In this document: positions 25,478 through 34,151 of the stretch, in pieces
How positions within the stretch are numbered: the first letter of the stretch is position 1
Layout of the letters: every line of letters starts with the position of its first letter
Source: Pseudomonadota bacterium
GTDB lineage: Bacteria > Pseudomonadota > Alphaproteobacteria > Sphingomonadales > Sphingomonadaceae
Length of the DNA: 64,000 nucleotides
Assembly (NCBI GenBank): GCA_023418595.1
Contig: JAEZZI010000018.1
Location: 62,001 to 126,000 of the forward strand
Direction of reading: 5' to 3'
Notes under the pieces: generated by a model
Seen by the model: the letters and a program-made list of their open reading frames with translations, nothing else
Databases searched by the model: none
Told to the model about the DNA's origin: nothing
Program-made: the position numbers and the translations under genes

Positions 25478-26068
25478 TTAAGGCATCAGCACGGTATCGA
25501 TGACGTGAATGACGCCGTTCGACTGGTTGACGTCGGCGATGGTGATCATCGAAGTGCCGCCCTTGGCATCGGTGATCCGCCAGCCATTTCCGGCGCGGCT
25601 GAGCGCGATCGAGCCGCCAGCGACCGTCTTGAGATTGAGCGTCCCGCCGTTACGTGCCGCCTGAGCCGCGATGTCGGCGGCACTCAATCGACCCGGCACG
25701 ACATGATAGGTCAGGATGCTGGTCAGCATCGCCTTGTTCTCTGGGCGAACCAGCGTATCGACCGTGCCTGCGGGCAATTTGGCGAACGCCGCATCGGTCG
25801 GCGCGAACACGGTGAACGGACCCGGACCCGACAGCGTATCGACCAGCCCGGCTGCCTTGACCGCGGCAACGAGGGTCGTGTGATCCTGGGAATTGACGGC
25901 GTTTTCGATGATGTTGCGCGTCGGATACATTGGCGCGCCCCCGACCATCGGAACGTTCTGATCGGACGCGGTCATCGCTCCCCGTTCATCCATCATCGTC
26001 GCGCATCCGCCGGTCGTCGCCATCAGCGCCGCCGCAGCGAAAACAAATCCCTTTGAGTATCGAACCAT
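25478..26068 (-). CDS. Fasciclin (FAS1) domain lipoprotein
   Basis: A 196-residue protein with a lipoprotein signal (MATTGGC, lipid Cys near residue 22) and one FAS1 domain: TLVAAVKAAGLVDTL, then FTVFAPTDAAFAKLP, the TYHVVPGRL motif, and GVIHVIDTVLMP. FAS1 domains mediate surface adhesion or ligand binding; bacterial ones are often in the envelope. The gene lies 83 bases after an anti-sigma gene that itself follows an ECF sigma gene, which suggests that this lipoprotein is a target of that sigma factor. SD GGAGG precedes the start. Confidence 0.92.
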   Translation of the reverse strand: MVRYSKGFVFAAAALMATTGGCATMMDERGAMTASDQNVPMVGGAPMYPTRNIIENAVNSQDHTTLVAAVKAAGLVDTLSGPGPFTVFAPTDAAFAKLPAGTVDTLVRPENKAMLTSILTYHVVPGRLSAADIAAQAARNGGTLNLKTVAGGSIALSRAGNGWRITDAKGGTSMITIADVNQSNGVIHVIDTVLMP

Positions 26069-26151
26069 CAGCCAGCTCCTCCACGTCGATCATCGTCCGC
26101 GTGACGGGACGACGCGTCGAGATACGCACGGCAAACCGCCGCGGATGCGGA

Positions 26152-26889
26152 TCAGATCGTCGAAATCGTGCCTGCCGCGATCGGCGCGCTCGACGGCGCG
26201 TCGTGCGGCGCGCCTTCGGCAGGCTCCATCGTGATCGCCAGCGTCGCGCCATCGGCCATCATCCCGCGCAGTTCGATGGGCACCGTGACGCGTGTCATCC
26301 CGTCGATGGCGACCAGGCCGAGCGATCGCGGCACGCCATCGGCGGGGATCACCCAGAGTTCGGGGGCAAGGTCGCCCGTCGGCATGCCCGCCGCCCGGAT
26401 CATCAATTCGCCGGGCTCGTCCATGTAGCGCGCGGCGAGCAGCGCCCCGCCGGGTTCGCCCGCCAGTTGCGCGATCGTAACCGGGCGATCGGTGGCGACC
26501 GGTACCGGCTGGACCACGGGTTCGGGTCCCGGACGCAGCACGATCGCCGCGAGCAGGACCGCAGCCACTGCACTGCTGCCGATCGCAGCGGCGCGCCAGC
26601 GGCCGAGCTGGCGAGCAAGCGGCGAGGTTATGTCGGCAACGGTGGCTGGTTCGGCGTCGTCGCCAAGTCGCGCCTCGATCGCCGCCCACAAGGCAGCGGG
26701 CGGAGAAGCAGACGCAAAGCCCGAAGACAGCGGCGCGAACCGGTCGCGCCACGCTTCGACTTCGGCGGCGAAATCGGCGTCGGACAATTGCAGCCGCAAC
26801 GCCGCCGCGCGTTCGTCGCCGTCGAGCAGGCCGAGCGCCAGTTCGGCGGCCATCGCCTCGCGATCGTTCATGTCGAGCGGATCAGCCAT
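26152..26889 (-). CDS. RskA-type anti-sigma factor
   Basis: A 245-residue protein. The N-terminal cytoplasmic helices (ELALGLLDGDERAAALRLQL, then FAAEVEAWRDRFAPL) match the sigma-binding part of RskA-like anti-sigma factors, and no zinc-binding HxxxCxxC is seen. A single membrane span lies at about residues 99-117 (AIGSSAVAAVLLAAIVL). The periplasmic C-terminus (ELWVIPADGVPRSLGLV and similar) is the RskA beta domain. It holds the ECF factor at the membrane until cleaved. The ATG overlaps the 3' end of the sigma gene by eight bases. Confidence 0.88.
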   Translation of the reverse strand: MADPLDMNDREAMAAELALGLLDGDERAAALRLQLSDADFAAEVEAWRDRFAPLSSGFASASPPAALWAAIEARLGDDAEPATVADITSPLARQLGRWRAAAIGSSAVAAVLLAAIVLRPGPEPVVQPVPVATDRPVTIAQLAGEPGGALLAARYMDEPGELMIRAAGMPTGDLAPELWVIPADGVPRSLGLVAIDGMTRVTVPIELRGMMADGATLAITMEPAEGAPHDAPSSAPIAAGTISTI

Positions 26890-27451
26890 GGCCCAGGCAC
26901 GCCCGCAATTCGATCAGCCCGCGCCGGATCCAGCTTTTCATCGTGCCCAGCGGCACCGCCATGCGTTCGGCGAGCTGCGGATAGGAAAGGCCATCGAAAA
27001 ATGCCGCGCGGATTACGGTCGCGCGGCGTTCCTCCAGCGCGTCGATACAGGTGAAGATGCGCGCGCGGGTCTCGGCGTCCTCGACCAGCACGTCGGCGCC
27101 GACGCGGTCGTCCGGGACGGTCGCCAGCGTATCGTCGCCGACCATCGCCGGGCCGTTATGTGCGCGGCACCAGTCGATCGCGGTGTTGCGCGCGATCGTC
27201 GCCAGCCAGGTGATCGGGCTGGCGCGCGAGGCATCGAACCGCCCTGCGCGCCGCCAGATCTTGAGATAGATGTCCTGCAACACGTCTTCCGCCGCTTCCC
27301 GCTCTCCGCAGATACGCAGGGCAATGCCGAACAGCTTCGCAGAGGTGCGATCATAAACGCCGCGCATCGCCGCACGCTCGCCGCGCGCGACCCGTTCGAG
27401 CAGCGCGACCAGTTCGGCCCTGGCGGTATCGGCGGACGGGATCGTGCTCAC
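26882..27451 (-). CDS. ECF-family RNA polymerase sigma factor
   Basis: A 189-residue group 4 sigma factor. Region 2 runs LFGIALRICGEREAAEDVLQDIYLKIW and continues ASPITWLATIARNTAIDWCR. Region 4 runs EERRATVIRAAFFDGLSYPQLAERMAVPLGTMKSWIRRGL, with its helix-turn-helix. Paired with the RskA-type anti-sigma gene and a FAS1 gene in one row, it resembles the SigK system. It presumably regulates its own operon; a -35/-10 pair could not be fixed with confidence. Confidence 0.92.
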   Translation of the reverse strand: MSTIPSADTARAELVALLERVARGERAAMRGVYDRTSAKLFGIALRICGEREAAEDVLQDIYLKIWRRAGRFDASRASPITWLATIARNTAIDWCRAHNGPAMVGDDTLATVPDDRVGADVLVEDAETRARIFTCIDALEERRATVIRAAFFDGLSYPQLAERMAVPLGTMKSWIRRGLIELRACLGHG

Positions 27452-27881
27452 GGAACAGAGGGCTAGCGTGCGCGCGTGTCGTTGTCACCCGCTTTAGGTC
27501 GATGCCGATCCACCCTATGCCATTGGTCGGCTTCGCGGGTCGGTGCGGCGTGCGTGCAACACCGGATCGCCCGATCGACTTCCCAAGTGAACGTTCTCAA
27601 AAAACGCTTGTGAACGTTCCCAGTTGCGGTTAAGCGATACATGTCCAGGTGCGAAACAAGCGCCGGGCGGGGAGGGTGAATGGCGAGCGGGCAATCCACA
27701 GCGTCGAATCGACACCGGGCGGCATCGAATGTCGTGCCCGCGCACGACGCCGGGCGCCGCTGCAACGGCTTTCGTCTCCACGACATCGACCATCGCGCTT
27801 CTGTCGGCCGCTGACGGCGACCGGCAGATTCGAACGACAGACCATCGAGCCACCAGACGCTCGGGACCAAGGGGAAGAGGG
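27452..27881. other. Divergent intergenic stretch of 430 bases
   Basis: The spacer separates the ECF sigma gene from the TonB receptor gene. It carries two GAACGTTC palindromes (27589-27619). About 260 bases between them and the receptor start form a long potential leader. Small ORFs here run antisense or have no coding character. Both gene promoters must lie here, but I cannot place them firmly. Confidence 0.6.
27589..27619. promoter_or_regulatory. Tandem GAACGTTC palindromes, likely LacI operator
   Basis: Two copies of the perfect 8-base palindrome lie at 27589-27596 and 27612-27619, each within GTGAACGTTCnCA, with centres 23 bases apart (about two helix turns). LacI proteins bind palindromes with a central CG, and a LacI gene belongs to the downstream operon. 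This is the best candidate for its operator. Confidence 0.6.
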
Positions 27882-30800
27882 ATGAGGACCACCAGCATTT
27901 GCGCCGCCCTGCTCGCATCGACCACGCTGATCGCGCCGGCCACCGCGCAGACCGTGTCCCCGCCCGCCACCCCCGAAGAACCCGTCGCGGCAGGCACAGG
28001 ACAGGAGTTTGAGGGCGACGAGATCATCGTCACCGGCATCCGCGCGAGCCAGGCGCGATCGATCGACCTGAAGCGCGAATCCGCCGCGATCGTCGATGCG
28101 ATCACCGCCGAGGATATCGGCAAGCTGCCCGACGTGACGATCGTCGATTCGCTCCAGCGCATTTCCGGCGTCCAGATCCTGCGCAATGCGGGCGAAGGAT
28201 CGACCGTCAATATCCGCGGCCTGCCCCAGGTGGTGACATTGCTCAACGGAGAGCAATATCTGTCGCCCGCCAATCTCGGCGCGTTCGAGCCCAATCTGAA
28301 CGACGTTCCCGCGCAGCTGATGTCGGGCGTGGTGGTGTTCAAATCGCAGGATGTGCGCAACGCGATCTCGGGGATTTCGGGCACGATCGATCTGCGCACC
28401 CGCCGCCCGTTCGATTTCGCCGACGGCTTCACTTTTTCGGGCCAGGGCGAATATCAGACCGGTGAGGACACACGGAACGACGATTACATGACCAGCGGGC
28501 TTGTCAGCTGGCGGTCGGGCAATTTCGGCGTGCTGGTGTCGGCGGCCTATTCGGACATCACGCTCGGCAACAATTACGCCGGGTTCGGCGGTGGCCAGTT
28601 CCTGAACAACGACTGGGGCGGCGACGGCGACAACTGGGTCGCGCCGCATGGCTATGAAACGTTCGCCCGCGAAGTCGAGCGCAAGCGCTTCGGCGTATCC
28701 GGCGCGGTGCAGTGGGAACCGGTGCCCGGCCTGACCTTCACCGGCGAAGGCTTCTACACCAAGTTCATCGAGCACGACCTGCGCGCGGGCATGAACATCT
28801 CCAACCGCTGGACGGGGCTTGGCTGGACCAGTCCGGCATCGTCCACCGACAGCGGCATCACCGGGCCGAACGGCCAGCCGGTGCTGAACGTGTCGGAATA
28901 TAATCTCGATGCGTGGTGGGTGAATTCATTCAGCATCAACCGCACGATCAATTCGGAATCGAAGAATTTCAGCCTAGAGGCCGAAATCGACCATGACGGG
29001 CCGTTCCGTATGTCGGTGCGCGGTATCTATGCCGATGCCGATTATCTAAACACCAACGGCCAGGTGCAGGGCGATCTGTCGAACTGGCAATATGGTCCCG
29101 ACCGCACCTTCACGCTGTTCCGCAACGGCGCCGACCGTACGCGTGGCCCCTTCTATCCGGCGGACATCGCCGCGCAATATGCCGGGCAATATTCGAATGG
29201 CATCGTCGGGTCGCGCGGCGGACGCTATGTGAACCCCAATCCGCTCGGCTATGGTTCGGACCCGCAACTGACGCTGCGTCCGGGCAACAACGATTTCGCC
29301 TGGGGCGGGTTCGACCGCCCGATCGGTGGCGGGTTGGGGCCGAATTCGACGCTGCGCGACTATATGGGCAATCTCGACAGCTACCGCGTCGCTGCCTATT
29401 CGTCCGAAGGCAACAACCGCAATGCGTCCGAGCTCATGGCCTTCCGCATCGACGGCAGCTATGATTTCGACAAGGGCGACGGGCCGCTGTTCGGCTTCCT
29501 GAAACGGATCGACGCGGGCACCCGGATCAGCGGACGCCAGACCCAGATCGAGGTCTATCACCTCTTCTCCAACCTCTATGCCGGCAACGGCGCGTCGAAT
29601 CCCGAAGGCTGCGCGGTGCAGTGGAAGGCGATCGACGTGGTGCTCGACAACACCGCTGGATGCACCGCGGGCGAAATGGTGCCCAACCCTAATTTCGATC
29701 CGACCGAAGCGGTCAGCGCGGACAACCCGGAAACCATTTTTCAGGGTTACACCGCCTATCGCCCGACGCCACTCGGCACCAACAACAATGTCTATTTCCT
29801 CGACGATTTCGGTCGCGTCACCAGCGGCTTCCCCGGCGTGTGGGTCGCCGATCCGCGCGATTTCAACGATCCGCTGGAATTCCAGCGGCGGGTGTTCGGC
29901 AACGCCTATCCGGTCATCATTCCGGGCGCGTCCTATGACGTGAATTTCTATGAAATGTCGGGCTATGTGAACACCGATATCGAGGCGGGACCGTTCAAGG
30001 CCAATCTCGGTGTCAAGGCGATCCGGTCGGAACTGAAGGTTCGCCAGAATTTGACCGGCGCGACGATCCCTTACGGCGACACCAACGAGGATGTCGGCGA
30101 TTTCTATGCCGGGCGCAGCTATTGGGATTTCCTGCCGACCGCGAACGTCCAGTTCGACATTACTGACCGGCTGAAACTGCGCGCGTCGTTCGCCAAGACG
30201 ATGATCCCGCTCAGCCTGGGCAATTACGGGTCGGGCCTGTCGATCGCGACCAATGACGCGCAGTGCGATCCGGCGCTGCGCCAACCCACCGACGCGCCGT
30301 GCGGCGTCCGTCAGGTGACCAGCGCATCGTCCAGCGGCAACCCCGACCTCGATCCCTGGCGCTCGACCAACTATGACGCGGCGGTTGAATATTATGTGGG
30401 CCGCGCGTCGATGTTCAACGTCAGCGTGTTTCGCCTCGACATCGCGAGCTTCGTCACCACCCAGACGCTGACCGACGGCGAGTTCGCCGATGGCGACGGG
30501 GTGATCCGCCGCATCGTCCCCTTCACCCGGCCGGTGCAGGGCGAAGGCGGCAAGATCGAAGGGGTCGAATTCGGCGCGAAGATCGCTTTCAGCGATCTGA
30601 TCGAAACGCCCGTTCTCAGCAATTTCGGTATCGACGCGAACTTCACCTTGTCGGGCAGCGAACAGACGCAAAGCGCACCACAGCGCAACGGCGACCTGTT
30701 CCCCTTCTTCGACAATTCGAAGAACCAGCTGAATGCCGTGCTCTGGTATCAGGACGAAAAATTGCAGGCCCGCGTCGCCTATAACCGCCGCTCGCCGCGT

Positions 30801-31028
30801 CTGGCGGGTCAGGTTCAGGGGATCGCGATCTTCCAGGATACGACCAACTATGTCGATCTGAACGTCACCTATGCGTTCAACGACATGTTCCAGATTTACG
30901 CCAATGCCTCCAACGTTACCGGCGAGATCGAGCGCTATTATTACCAGTTCGACGAGGGCAGCACGCAGACCAGTCATTTCAACGAGTTCGAACCGCGTTA
31001 TTCCGCGGGCGTTCGCGTCAAATTTTAG
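27882..31028 (+). CDS. TonB-dependent receptor, Xanthomonas/Caulobacter type
   Basis: A 1048-residue outer-membrane receptor. A signal peptide ends near PATAQ; a plug domain follows with EIIVTGIRASQARSIDLKRE, DAITAEDIGKLPD, DSLQRISGV and NIRGLPQVVTLLNG, all typical of the TIGR01782 class. The barrel ends YSAGVRVKF with the terminal Phe for Bam recognition. Such receptors take up oligosaccharides or other large substrates. The start ATG at 27882 follows GGGGAAGAGGG; the frame is open further upstream but without a signal peptide. The neighbours are two halogenase-like genes, a LacI regulator and an MFS gene; no glycoside hydrolase is present, so the substrate is open. Confidence 0.94.
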   Translation: MRTTSICAALLASTTLIAPATAQTVSPPATPEEPVAAGTGQEFEGDEIIVTGIRASQARSIDLKRESAAIVDAITAEDIGKLPDVTIVDSLQRISGVQILRNAGEGSTVNIRGLPQVVTLLNGEQYLSPANLGAFEPNLNDVPAQLMSGVVVFKSQDVRNAISGISGTIDLRTRRPFDFADGFTFSGQGEYQTGEDTRNDDYMTSGLVSWRSGNFGVLVSAAYSDITLGNNYAGFGGGQFLNNDWGGDGDNWVAPHGYETFAREVERKRFGVSGAVQWEPVPGLTFTGEGFYTKFIEHDLRAGMNISNRWTGLGWTSPASSTDSGITGPNGQPVLNVSEYNLDAWWVNSFSINRTINSESKNFSLEAEIDHDGPFRMSVRGIYADADYLNTNGQVQGDLSNWQYGPDRTFTLFRNGADRTRGPFYPADIAAQYAGQYSNGIVGSRGGRYVNPNPLGYGSDPQLTLRPGNNDFAWGGFDRPIGGGLGPNSTLRDYMGNLDSYRVAAYSSEGNNRNASELMAFRIDGSYDFDKGDGPLFGFLKRIDAGTRISGRQTQIEVYHLFSNLYAGNGASNPEGCAVQWKAIDVVLDNTAGCTAGEMVPNPNFDPTEAVSADNPETIFQGYTAYRPTPLGTNNNVYFLDDFGRVTSGFPGVWVADPRDFNDPLEFQRRVFGNAYPVIIPGASYDVNFYEMSGYVNTDIEAGPFKANLGVKAIRSELKVRQNLTGATIPYGDTNEDVGDFYAGRSYWDFLPTANVQFDITDRLKLRASFAKTMIPLSLGNYGSGLSIATNDAQCDPALRQPTDAPCGVRQVTSASSSGNPDLDPWRSTNYDAAVEYYVGRASMFNVSVFRLDIASFVTTQTLTDGEFADGDGVIRRIVPFTRPVQGEGGKIEGVEFGAKIAFSDLIETPVLSNFGIDANFTLSGSEQTQSAPQRNGDLFPFFDNSKNQLNAVLWYQDEKLQARVAYNRRSPRLAGQVQGIAIFQDTTNYVDLNVTYAFNDMFQIYANASNVTGEIERYYYQFDEGSTQTSHFNEFEPRYSAGVRVKF

Positions 31029-31050
31029 AACCGTTCCATGCCTCCCCTGG

Positions 31051-31089
31051 GGGTCGGCTGCGTGGCCTAACGCGCCGACCCTGTTTTTT
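31051..31089 (+). terminator. Terminator or attenuator after TonB receptor gene
   Basis: GGGTCGGC and GCCGACCC form an 8-base-pair stem, extended by GCGT/ACGC inside the loop, then TGTTTTTT. It lies between the receptor and the halogenase genes and would lower expression of the downstream genes. Confidence 0.8.
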
Positions 31090-31133
31090 GGGGCTGTTTC
31101 GCAGGCGTTTCTTGTTAGGACTGTCCCTCACGA

Positions 31134-32633
31134 ATGACCGACGAACCTCCCATCCGATCGCTGGTGATCGCAGGCGGCGGCACTGCCGGATGGATGGCGG
31201 CGGCGGCATTCGCCAGGCATTTCCACGGGACCGGCCTGAAGATCACCCTGGTCGAATCGAGCGCCATCGGAACGATCGGCGTGGGCGAGGCGACGATCCC
31301 GACGATCCGCCGCTTCTATGCCAAATTGGGCGTGTCCGACCGCGAAGTGATGCGCGCCACCGGCGCCACCGCGAAACTGGGCATCAAGTTCGAGAATTGG
31401 CACCGCGAGGGGGAAGCGTTCATCCACCCGTTCGGGCTCTATGGTCGCAACCAACTCGACATCGCCTTCCATCATTTCTGGCTGGCGGAACAGGCAGCGG
31501 GCCATGACGCACCGATCAGCGACTATTCGCTCGGCGCAATGCTGGCAGAGGGCGAGCGGATGGCGCAGCCCGCGCCCAACCCGCCGGTGCCGCTGGCGGT
31601 GTTCGACTGGGCGCTGCACCTGGATGCCGCCGCGTTCGCGCAATATCTGCGCCGCTATGCCGAGGCGTCGGGCGTCACGCGCATCGACGCGAAGATCGAA
31701 CGGGTCGAGACCGAAGGCGACCGAGTATCGGCGCTGCATCTCGACAATGGCGCGCGGGTAGAGGGCGACCTGTTCATCGACTGCACCGGCTTCCGGTCGC
31801 TGCTGCTGGGCGAGACGCTGGGCGCGGAGTTCATCGACTGGCGGCAATGGCTGCCGTGCGACGCGGCGATCGCGGTGCAGACCGAAAATGCGGATGTCGC
31901 CCCCCCGCCCTATACCCGCGCGATCGCCAAGGCGCATGGCTGGCAATGGCGCATACCGCTCAACCACCGCGCGGGCAACGGCCTGGTCTATTCGAGCAAA
32001 TACTGGTCTGAGGACGAGGCGACCGCAACGCTGATGGCCGACCTGCCGGGCAAACCGGTATCAGAGCCGCGCCGCATCCCGTTCCGGTCGGGCAGGCGCG
32101 CGCAGGTGTGGCGGGGCAATGTCGTCGCGCTGGGGCTGGCGGCGGGATTTCTCGAGCCGCTCGAATCGACCAGCATCGCGCTGATCGAAACCGGCATCGA
32201 ACGGTTGAAGGAGCTGTTCCCGACCGCTGCCTTCGACCCCGCGCTGCGCGACGAATATAACGACCAGAGCGCCCGCGAGATGGAGCGGGTGCGCGATTTC
32301 ATCATCCTCCATTATCACCTGACCCGGCGCACCGACACCCAATTCTGGCGCGATTGCGCGACGATGGCCGTGCCCGACACGCTGGCGCGCAAGATCGCGC
32401 TGTGGGACGCGCGCGGCGAGTTCATCCGTTACCGGTGGGAGATGTTCCACCCCGCAAGCTGGCTGGCGATGTACACCGGATTCGACCGCCGCCCCCGCGC
32501 GCTCAACCCCGCGCTCAACCAACGCGACTGCGACGCAATGCGCGCCGACATGCAGCGGATGCGCGCCGACATTGCGAGCGCCGTTGCGCGCACGCCTGCC
32601 CATGCCGATTTCCTGAAGAGCATCCACGGATGA
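31134..32633 (+). CDS. Flavin-dependent tryptophan halogenase-like protein 1
   Basis: A 499-residue FAD-binding protein. The dinucleotide motif GGGTAGW is at 14-20 and the halogenase marker WxWxIP is at 270-275 (WQWRIP). The catalytic Lys is likely Lys81 in TAKLGIKFENW and the conserved Glu is Glu344 in EPLESTS. So the active-site residues of flavin halogenases are intact. The proteins of this class beside TonB receptors have no proven natural substrate that I know of. A flavin reductase is not nearby. The gene stop overlaps the next ATG (ATGA), so both are translated together. Confidence 0.9.
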   Translation: MTDEPPIRSLVIAGGGTAGWMAAAAFARHFHGTGLKITLVESSAIGTIGVGEATIPTIRRFYAKLGVSDREVMRATGATAKLGIKFENWHREGEAFIHPFGLYGRNQLDIAFHHFWLAEQAAGHDAPISDYSLGAMLAEGERMAQPAPNPPVPLAVFDWALHLDAAAFAQYLRRYAEASGVTRIDAKIERVETEGDRVSALHLDNGARVEGDLFIDCTGFRSLLLGETLGAEFIDWRQWLPCDAAIAVQTENADVAPPPYTRAIAKAHGWQWRIPLNHRAGNGLVYSSKYWSEDEATATLMADLPGKPVSEPRRIPFRSGRRAQVWRGNVVALGLAAGFLEPLESTSIALIETGIERLKELFPTAAFDPALRDEYNDQSAREMERVRDFIILHYHLTRRTDTQFWRDCATMAVPDTLARKIALWDARGEFIRYRWEMFHPASWLAMYTGFDRRPRALNPALNQRDCDAMRADMQRMRADIASAVARTPAHADFLKSIHG

Positions 32634-34138
32634 GCGACGCGCCCGCCCCCCTCAAACGCATCGCCATCATCGGCGGCGGCACCGCGGGCTGGATCGCCGC
32701 GGCGATGCTCGCGACCGTCCACCCCGAAATCGAAATCGAACTGGTCGAAAGCGAGGAAATCGGAACGATCGGCGTCGGCGAAAGCACGATCCCGCCGTTC
32801 CTCCAGCTGATCGCGCGGCTGGGGATCAGCGAAAGCGAGTTCATCCAGCAGTGCCAGGCCAGCTACAAGCTGGGTATCGAGTTCCGCGACTGGCATGTGA
32901 AGGGCGAAGCCTATTTCCACCCCTTCGGCGATCTGGGCACGCCGATGAAGGGGGGCGATTTCTATCAGTTGTGGCTCGCCGCCGCCTCCAAAGGATATGG
33001 CCGCGCGCTGACCGATTTCTCGCCTGCGGCGGCGATGGCGGCGGACAAGCGGTTCATGCTGCCGTTCATGGCGCGCGACACGCCGATCGGCGGCGCGGCC
33101 TATGCGCTGCACGTCGATGCGCGGCGCGTCGCGGCCTATCTGCGCCGGTTCGCCGAGGCGAAGGGCGTCGCCCACACCGAAGGCATGGTGACCGATATCG
33201 GCGCCGACACACGCGGGTTCGTCACCCATGTCGAACTGCAGGACGGACGCCGGGTCGCCGCCGACTTCTTCCTCGACTGCACCGGGTTTCGCGCGCTGCT
33301 GTCCGAAAAGACGCTGGGGACGGGGTTCGAGGATTGGGGCGCGTATCTGCTCTGCGACCGGGCAGTCGCGGTGCAGACCGAAAATGTCGGCCCGCCCGCG
33401 CCCTATACGCTGGCGCATGCCCAAGACGCGGGCTGGCGCTGGCGCATCCCGCTTCAGCATCGCACCGGCAACGGCCATGTCTATTCGAGCAGGCATCTGT
33501 CCGACGACGAGGCGATCGCGAGCCTGCTCGATCAGGTCGAGGGGCGCGTGCTGGTCGATCCGCTGCCGATCCGGTTCCGCACCGGGGTCCGCGAACAGAT
33601 CTGGCGTAACAATGTGCTGGCGGTCGGCCTGTCGTCGGGCTTCGTCGAACCGCTCGAATCGACCGCCATCCACCTCATCTATCGCGGGATCGATTTCTTT
33701 CTGCGGTTCATGCCGTCGATGGCGTTCGAACCCGCGCTGGCCGACGAATATAACCGGCGGATGCGGATGGATTACGAGGAAATCCGCGACTTCATCGTGC
33801 TGCATTATGCGACCACCGCGCGCGACGACACACCATTCTGGCGCGACTGCGCGGCCGCCCCGATCCCCGACAGCCTGGCCGAGCGGATCGCGCTGTTCCG
33901 CGCGGGCGGCACCCTTAGGGAAGGCACCGACGAGCTGTTCCGCGCGGTGAGCTGGCAATGCGTGATGGAGGGGATGGGCATCCGCCCCGCCCGCCCGCAC
34001 CCGAGCGCCGCGCGGATTGCGGGCAACGGCTTGCCCGCCGATCTCGACCGGCTGGCGGGCGGCCTTGCGCAATTCGCCCGCAGCCTGCCCACGCACCAGC
34101 AGTTCCTGGCCCGCCACTGCCCGGCGCCTGCCCCATGA
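32630..34138 (+). CDS. Flavin-dependent tryptophan halogenase-like protein 2
   Basis: A 502-residue paralogue of the preceding gene. GGGTAGW is at 15-21, the catalytic-type Lys80 is in SYKLGIEFRDW, WRWRIP is at 269-274, and Glu343 is in EPLESTA. The motifs are intact but the substrate-facing middle part differs clearly from the first protein, which suggests different substrates or a heteromeric partner. The ATG at 32630 overlaps the preceding TGA. The LacI gene starts 13 bases after its stop. Confidence 0.9.
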   Translation: MSDAPAPLKRIAIIGGGTAGWIAAAMLATVHPEIEIELVESEEIGTIGVGESTIPPFLQLIARLGISESEFIQQCQASYKLGIEFRDWHVKGEAYFHPFGDLGTPMKGGDFYQLWLAAASKGYGRALTDFSPAAAMAADKRFMLPFMARDTPIGGAAYALHVDARRVAAYLRRFAEAKGVAHTEGMVTDIGADTRGFVTHVELQDGRRVAADFFLDCTGFRALLSEKTLGTGFEDWGAYLLCDRAVAVQTENVGPPAPYTLAHAQDAGWRWRIPLQHRTGNGHVYSSRHLSDDEAIASLLDQVEGRVLVDPLPIRFRTGVREQIWRNNVLAVGLSSGFVEPLESTAIHLIYRGIDFFLRFMPSMAFEPALADEYNRRMRMDYEEIRDFIVLHYATTARDDTPFWRDCAAAPIPDSLAERIALFRAGGTLREGTDELFRAVSWQCVMEGMGIRPARPHPSAARIAGNGLPADLDRLAGGLAQFARSLPTHQQFLARHCPAPAP

Positions 34139-34151
34139 TCCCGGAGTCCTG

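Noticed and set aside
25949..25960. Another GAACGTTC copy inside the fasciclin gene
   Set aside because: It reads GGAACGTTCTG within coding sequence, lacks the GTG...CA context and is far from a promoter, so it is probably chance.
29046..30977. A 643-codon frame antisense to the TonB receptor gene
   Set aside because: The receptor frame has plug and barrel signatures. The antisense product looks like a mirror of high-GC codons with no domain.
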